Below, piece after piece: positions 59,342 through 64,000 of a DNA stretch of 64,000 bases; positions within the stretch are counted from its first letter, which is position 1, and each line of letters starts with the position of its first letter. The DNA is from Boswellia sacra (Eukaryota; Streptophyta; Magnoliopsida; Sapindales; Burseraceae). The stretch covers positions 631,501 to 695,500 of the forward strand of contig SNVD02013097.1 of the NCBI GenBank assembly GCA_013180625.2, in the 5' to 3' direction. The position numbers and the translations under genes were made by a program. The notes under the pieces were generated by a model. That model did not search any database, was not told where the DNA came from, and worked only from the letters and a program-made list of their open reading frames with translations.

Positions 59342-60216
59342 CCGGCAACGGCGCCAAAAACTTGATGCGTTCGAAACTAGCAAGTATACTAGTCGCACAA
59401 GTAATAAAGTGATAAGTAGATATCGTTCCCACGAGGATTGATTCTAATTGAATTTGTTATTTTCCAGCAATAATAAACTAAACAGGGGGGGTTTTGTTGA
59501 TTGATTAACTAAACTTAATACGAAAGCAAATGAAGAATAACACAAAGCAAAGTTAAATGGAGTGAAAAATCAATGAGAGACACTTGGTTAAGAGTTCATT
59601 CTCTGCCACAAGATATGAATTTGTGAATTAACATAGAATTGTAATCCAATTACAGCATTGAAGTTATCAACCGTAGATAACAACAAGCTCTGTTATCCCA
59701 ATCTTTCCTTACTTTGTTGTTAAATAAAACAAGCTCTTTATTTAATCTCTATCCATTAAAAACCTAGAACAAGCTCTCTGTTTAATTCAATGGAGCATTA
59801 CGATGAGAAAGATAGGTTGATCTAAGCAATAATCACACAAGTTCGGATTATTTAACCTAGGTTGTATTTTCCAATTGCAATCTCTGATCACAATTTTGCT
59901 ACTAATGATTGGAAATTCATGACAATTACGGATCAAGATTTCTAATCTAGCAATAGACAACAACAGATTATATTCAGTTGGCCATTCCAAATACAATCAG
60001 TAAGCAATCATAAGCATTAGATATGGGAAAATACAAGCAACTTCAATTAGAGAATTGGATAACAACTTCTTGCACAATCAACTTACAAAAACCATATCAG
60101 GGGCTTTGAAATCACCCTCAACCAATTCAGATTCAGTTACACATGTTTAAGAACGTGGTAAATACAATACAGAGAAATTCCAGAAAATGAAAGGGAATGG
60201 AAAAACTTAGCAAATT
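58555..60216. repeat. large inverted repeat, arms ~780 bp, spacer ~93 bp
   Basis: 58,555-59,341 is repeated in reverse complement at 59,435-60,216 with only occasional differences (for example LNNLNL versus LNNPNL in the mirrored frame). The spacer 59,342-59,434 carries the LTR tail (TGATGCG...CGTTCCCACGA) and primer site in minus orientation. It could be two opposed LTR copies, a foldback, or an assembly inversion. Confidence 0.85.
59339..59356 (-). promoter_or_regulatory. tRNA-Asp-type primer binding site, minus orientation
   Basis: TCCCCGGCAACGGCGCCA is the complement of TGGCGCCGTTGCCGGGGA, the primer site of Athila/Tat-type Gypsy elements. It follows the LTR end (CATCA) read on the minus strand. 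Confidence 0.8.
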
Positions 60217-60231
60217 TGATGTAATTCTCTT

Positions 60232-60249
60232 TGGCGCCGTTGCCGGGGA
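60232..60249 (+). promoter_or_regulatory. tRNA-Asp-type primer binding site, plus orientation
   Basis: TGGCGCCGTTGCCGGGGA followed by leader sequence and the gag region. It sits only 16 bases from the end of the inverted repeat, without a proper LTR terminus in front. Confidence 0.8.
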
Positions 60250-60338
60250 TTGATTTTCTAATCGATTTGTTATTTTGTTTTCATTGTTGATTCGTATTTT
60301 GTTTGTTTTTCTTTTCTGATTGTTTGTGTTTAGGTGAC

Positions 60339-61041
60339 ATGGCAGTAAACTTCCTCAATTCAGTGGCCGGATTTGAGCCACAACTAACCATGGAGAGTAA
60401 ATGAGGTAAGCACTCCGAACATTGAACAACAACTTTCTGAGTTAACTTCTCTTGTGGAAAACATGGCTGTAGGACATATGCAGAAATCTTATGCATGTGA
60501 GGTATATTCTACCATGGATCCCTGTCTCTTATACACATCTAGATGTGTATAAGAGACAGGAACAAGCCAATGCCATGGATGGATTTCTAGGACAAACAAG
60601 GCAATGGTATGATCCCTTCTCTAACACTTATAATGCTGGATGGGAAGATCACCCTAATTTCAATTACTGGAATCATCAACCAATCGCCCCAAATGCCATA
60701 CCAAATTGGCCACAAGGTTTCAATCAACCTAGAGTGCAGCAACCATTTCAAATGCAACCACCACCAATGCCACATCCAGCACCACAACCAGCTTCACAAA
60801 ACTCAGGTATGTCTCTCCAGGATATTGTTAATGCACTTGCCACTAACACAATGCAATTCCAGCAGGAAACTGGGGCAAGTATCCAAAACCTCGCAAATCA
60901 AATGGGACAATTGGCTACTAGCATGAGCAAATTCGAGGGCCAATGCTCAGAAAAATTATCTTCTCAAACAGTGATCAATCAAAGAGAGAATGCTTGTGCG
61001 ATAACTTTGCGAAGTGGAGAGCAAATTCGAAGTGGAGAGTA
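60339..61041 (+). pseudogene. truncated Athila/Tat gag, interrupted by adapter sequence
   Basis: An ATG leader (MAVNFLNSVAGFEP, stop at 60,404) is followed, without the capsid domain, by late-gag sequence (QQLSELTSLVENMAVGHMQK). After the adapter at 60,522-60,559 gag resumes with EQANAMDGFLGQTRQWYDPF then NTYNAGWEDHPNFNY, a Pro/Gln-rich stretch and QDIVNALATNTMQFQQETGA, NACAITLRSGEQ, ending at 61,041. This last part is the usual C-terminal gag of Athila-type elements. A few tens of residues expected at the adapter (the CxxC...H cysteine motif before EQANAM) are missing. Confidence 0.75.
60522..60559. other. two head-to-head Tn5 mosaic ends (Nextera adapter) - artefact
   Basis: CTGTCTCTTATACACATCT (60,522-60,540) is followed directly by its exact reverse complement AGATGTGTATAAGAGACAG (60,541-60,559). 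This is the 19-bp Tn5 mosaic end used in transposase-based sequencing libraries. In the gag frame it yields the well-known artefact peptide SYTHLDVYKRQ. It is not plant sequence. Confidence 0.97.
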
Positions 61042-61042
61042 A

Positions 61043-61846
61043 ATGGAAACTGGGGCAAGTATCCAAAATCTGGCAAAGAAATCACAAACTGATGAAGGAG
61101 ATGACACCACATCCACCATGAACAAAACATTGACTTCTCAGGTAAATCCTATAACTCCTATTCCTTCATATGTTACTCCTCCACCTTTTCCTAGTAGATT
61201 GGCAAAATTGAAGAAGGAGGAACAAGAACAAGAAATCCTGGAAACTTCTCACAAAATCGAGGTAAATACACCACTTCTGGATGCTATCGAGCAAGTACCT
61301 CGTTATATAAAATGTCTCAAGGAGTTATGCACTAGCAAGAGAAATTTAGAAGGGAATGAGAAAGTAAGTGTGGGGGAAAATGTTTCAGCTGTATTGCAAA
61401 GAAAAATTCCTCTGAAATGCAAAGATCTAGGTACGTTCACCATTCCATGCACCATTGGTAAAACCAAGTTTGAAAGAGCTATGTTAGATTTAGGAGCATC
61501 TATTAATGTCATGCCATATTCTATTTATGCTTCTTTAAATCTTGGACCTTTTGCGAAAACCGGTATTACCATTCAGTTTGCTGATCATTTTAATGCATAT
61601 CGCAAAAGAGTTGTGGAAGATGTGCTTGTGCATGTGAATCAATTGGTTTTCCCAGCAGACTTCTATGTCCTTAAAATAGAGGATGAGACATCTCCTAATC
61701 CAACTCCGATTCTTTTAGGGAGACCATCCTTGAAAAATGCTAGAACCAAAATTGATGTTCATGATGGGCGAGTGTGTGTGCATCCACACCATGAGTTTGA
61801 TGCAAGTGATCCGTTTCAATATTTTCGAGGCAATGAGGTACCCTAG
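61043..61846 (+). pseudogene. Athila/Tat retropepsin-like protease region
   Basis: 267-codon open frame. The first residues repeat METGASIQNLA from gag, showing a small internal duplication. Then come the PPPFPSRLAKLKKEEQEQEI linker and IPLKCKDLGTFTIPCTIG. The protease site is MLDLGASINVMPYSIYASL (D-L-G-A-S) and the flap/C-term part is PILLGRPSLKNARTKIDV. It stops at VP, one frame before the next segment. This is the aspartic protease that would cleave the polyprotein. Confidence 0.8.
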
Positions 61847-62405
61847 TGACTTGCATTCTGTTTTTGCAGTTGCCATTATTGATTCTTTGCCACAACAATG
61901 TTTTGAGTTAACTCGCAAGGATAGATTGAAAATGGCTATTAGTGAGCACATAGGGACAGAAAATTCCAAAGAACCAAGACGGTTGATACAAGTGTCCAAA
62001 GAAATGGAGGAAGCTATGGTATGCTTAGATGAGAGTATAGCTATAATCACAAACAGGTATGATGTTTCGTACATTGAATTACTTTTATCTAATGAGAAAC
62101 TTCTTCCTTCTGTGATGAAAGCCAATACCTTGGAGCTTAAGCTACTTCCAGATTATTTGAGGCATGTGTTTTTGGGTGAGAATGATTCTTTGCCAGTTAT
62201 AATATAAATGGGCCTTGCACCACTACAAGAAGAGAAACTCATCCAAGTAATTAGAAATTACAAAATACCTATTGGGTGGACGATTGCTAACATCCAAGAC
62301 CCAACCGTATGCTTGCACCATTTCTTGTTGGAAGAAGGATCCAAGCCCACTAGAGAAGCACAGCGGAGATTGGATCCTCCCATGATGGAACCAACGTCGG
62401 GCTGA
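61737..62405 (+). pseudogene. start of Athila/Tat pol, truncated before reverse transcriptase
   Basis: The supported part from about 61,830 reads DSLPQQCFELTRKDRLKMAI then LELKLLPDYLRHVFLGENDSL, PVII-stop, EEKLIQVIRNYKIPIGWTIA and LLEEGSKPTREAQRRLDPPM, the standard linker just before RT. Two residues past PPMM it ends (EPTSG) and runs straight into the 3' untranslated motif AAACCAAGCGCTTATTGGGA. RT, RNase H and integrase are absent, so the element is a deletion derivative. Confidence 0.75.
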
Positions 62406-63600
62406 AGACGTTAAACCAAGCGCTTATTGGGAGGCAACCCAATGTTTTTGAAAAATAAAAAAAAAGAAAAAAAATAAAATAAGGTAATAATGATCGATTT
62501 TTGTGTCTCGAGGAGATTCCTTTCGTAGGCATCAAATTGATCAGGTTTTATCTCTCTTTGACATCTGTCTTATTTGTTTTTATTTGTTTTTACTTGTTTT
62601 TACTTTTGTTTGTTATTGTGTTGTTATCTCTTTATGTGTCTTTAGTTTCGTTTCTGCTCTTTTCTTTTCCTTCTTTTGTTTAATTTGATTATTTCGTACT
62701 TCGAATTCATTTGTGCAACAGCTTGAGGAAACATCCAAAGGGGAGCTGAAACCATTGCCCGAAGGTTTGAAACGTGCATATCTGGGAGAAGAACAAACTC
62801 AATCGCATTATCGGTAATATCTCTCCTTTTCTCTTCTTCAATGGATGCCGATATCTTTCTGTCGAACCTTCGTAAATATTTCCCTTCACTTCCTCAAAAT
62901 GCTGTGTTTAAAATTTATAAAGTACGGATGACTAGACTTTGGGCGTTGATGCTCTTAAATGCCTGCGGATATCCGATGGCTTATCGAAGCCAAGGTGAGA
63001 TTGTCCGGTGAGCCTGACATTAATCTCGCAAAAACATGCCTGGTCTAGGAAAAGCTACTACGCCAAGAGGCGAAGAGCGAAAAGGTTACAAGTATGTTAT
63101 AAATGTGCTAGATGGAATTGTAAACCAGACTTGTCGTTCATTAGGTTTTGTGTCCAGGAAATAGAGAAGATAAACTTCATTTATTAAGAATGGTTGAGTA
63201 ATGAGTCGCTGGATAATGTTTTTTAACTCTTGAGTCACATTCTTGTGGACTTGTTCAGCGTGAATTGCTTAATCTATGGACACAATTTCGTGATGAATTG
63301 CAGTGTTATAGTCTAGGGAATCTGACTAAAACGACCTGTTTGCCAGTTTATAAGAAAACTGGATGGGAAGCAAATCCCCGACTCATAGAAGGCGTTTCAG
63401 CCGTTACTGGACGTAAAACCAGAGGAAGATGTGAGCCACAATCACAACTACTTGTATATTTGAATGTGTGTTGTTGTTGTCGAATTTATTTTTCTTCTGT
63501 TTCGTTTGATCTGATTATCAATGTTGTTTTTGTGTTTTGTTGTTGTGTTGATTTTGTTTGTTTTAATTTCAAGTTTTCTTTTTGACAAACCATATGACTA
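62406..63600 (+). other. 3' untranslated/degenerate region of the Athila/Tat derivative
   Basis: Starts with AAACCAAGCGCTTATTGGGA, a motif found after the coding region in these elements. A second partial copy of the pol-linker (ELKPLPEGLKRAYLGEE) lies at about 62,741-62,790. A 56-codon frame at 62,840-63,010 (MDADIFLSNLRKYFPSLP...) is unassigned. The rest is TTTGTTT-rich low-complexity sequence. Confidence 0.5.
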
Positions 63601-63611
63601 CCCCATGACAT

Positions 63612-63860
63612 AAGCACACGTGGGAGACAAGTGTGGAGGTTTTGTCAACCTCCGCCGAAAGTATATCTCTACTTTTCATGCTTCACGTGGGAGACAAGTG
63701 TGGCGGTTTTGTCAACCCCGCCGAAAGTAATCTCCATTTTTTCATGCTTCACATGGGAGACAAGTGTGTAGGTTTTGTCAAACCTCGCCGAAAGCATATC
63801 TCATTTTTTTCAAATCTTGGGGCGATAAATCTGCATCGAGCAACCCCCACCGAAATTATG
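63612..63860 (+). repeat. ~67-bp tandem repeat, three copies plus a degenerate fourth
   Basis: Units contain CACGTGGGAGACAAGTGTGG, then GGTTTTGTCAACC and CCGCCGAAAGTA, at about 63,618, 63,685 and 63,750; a worn copy (CAACCCCCACCGAAATTATG) is near 63,840. GGTTTTGTCAACC and the following CCGCCG can pair in part. The reading frame across the array stays open (GDKCGGFVNPAES repeats) but that is probably coincidental. Confidence 0.75.
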
Positions 63861-64000
63861 TCCCCATGTGTCAAATTTGAGAGTTTTACGTGTGTATATA
63901 TCCATCTGCATATTTTCAAATGTCATTTTATAACCTGTCTTGCACTTGAATGCATATAATACCTAACGTCATCATTGTCTTATACAAGTTTAGAGCACTT

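Noticed and set aside
58776..59996. 71-residue frame present twice in opposite orientation as a conserved small gene
   Set aside because: It is LTR sequence mirrored by the inverted repeat. Identity reflects duplication, not selection.
60491..61042. 183-codon open frame across the adapter as a novel protein
   Set aside because: Its N-terminal part is translated Tn5 mosaic-end adapter and flanking leader; only the C-terminal gag part is genuine.
62840..63010. 56-codon frame MDADIFLSNLRKY... as a host gene
   Set aside because: Embedded in the retroelement 3' region, ends quickly, and no recognisable family; left unassigned.

Overview
This window is nuclear DNA of a flowering plant, most likely a eudicot. 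The evidence is AT-rich intergenic DNA, GT-AG introns, a plant-specific DUF248 methyltransferase, wall-associated kinase (WAK) relics, and plant lineages of Copia (including a Sirevirus-like element), Gypsy (chromodomain and Athila/Tat-like), CACTA, hAT and MULE elements. Only two loci look intact: an eight-exon PMT26-like methyltransferase (3.6-8.5 kb, + strand) and a small secreted-peptide gene (11.5-11.7 kb, + strand) whose start codon is overlapped by an upstream ORF. A possible first exon of a plastid-targeted gene runs off the left edge on the minus strand.

From 12 to 20 kb lies a gene-poor graveyard. It holds a decayed copy of the downstream flank of a WAK gene, a MULE-type element with a 9-bp near-perfect target-site duplication (TSD), a 314-bp MITE, a solo LTR with a perfect 5-bp TSD (GAATA), a G-rich tract and a miniature LTR retroelement (TRIM-like) about 95 bp upstream of a WAK start codon. 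From 20.0 to 37.3 kb is one WAK pseudogene. A 4.9-kb Copia element (TSD GAGAT) sits in its first intron and a 9.9-kb Sirevirus-like Copia element (TSD GGATA) sits in its kinase exon. Both are on the minus strand, and both excise cleanly on paper to give continuous host sequence. A second solo LTR (TSD GTAAT) sits in the WAK 3' flank.

From 39,240 to 45,416 is a CACTA transposon (TIR CACTACAAGAA, TSD TGC). It has no visible transposase and carries fragments of at least five unrelated host genes, all on the + strand: a ferredoxin-like mitochondrial protein, an N-terminal membrane-anchor exon, PGRL1, an FCP1/HAD-like phosphatase and a Shaker K+ channel. This is a Pack-CACTA and the most interesting biological object here. 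Next come a hAT-type foldback element (TSD ATATAAAT) and an 8.8-kb chromodomain Gypsy element on the minus strand. The long LTRs of that element hold TCGA-rich arrays and a 67-bp minisatellite that differs in copy number between the two LTRs. A second broken WAK kinase fragment follows.

The last 7 kb is Athila/Tat-like Gypsy material: an LTR, a ~780-bp-arm inverted repeat, tRNA-Asp-type primer binding sites in both orientations, and a coding region reduced to C-terminal gag, protease and the pol entry, with no reverse transcriptase or integrase. Two head-to-head 19-bp Tn5 mosaic ends (Nextera adapter) lie at 60,522-60,559. They mark a sequencing or assembly artefact inside gag, so local contiguity, and possibly the neighbouring palindrome, should be doubted.
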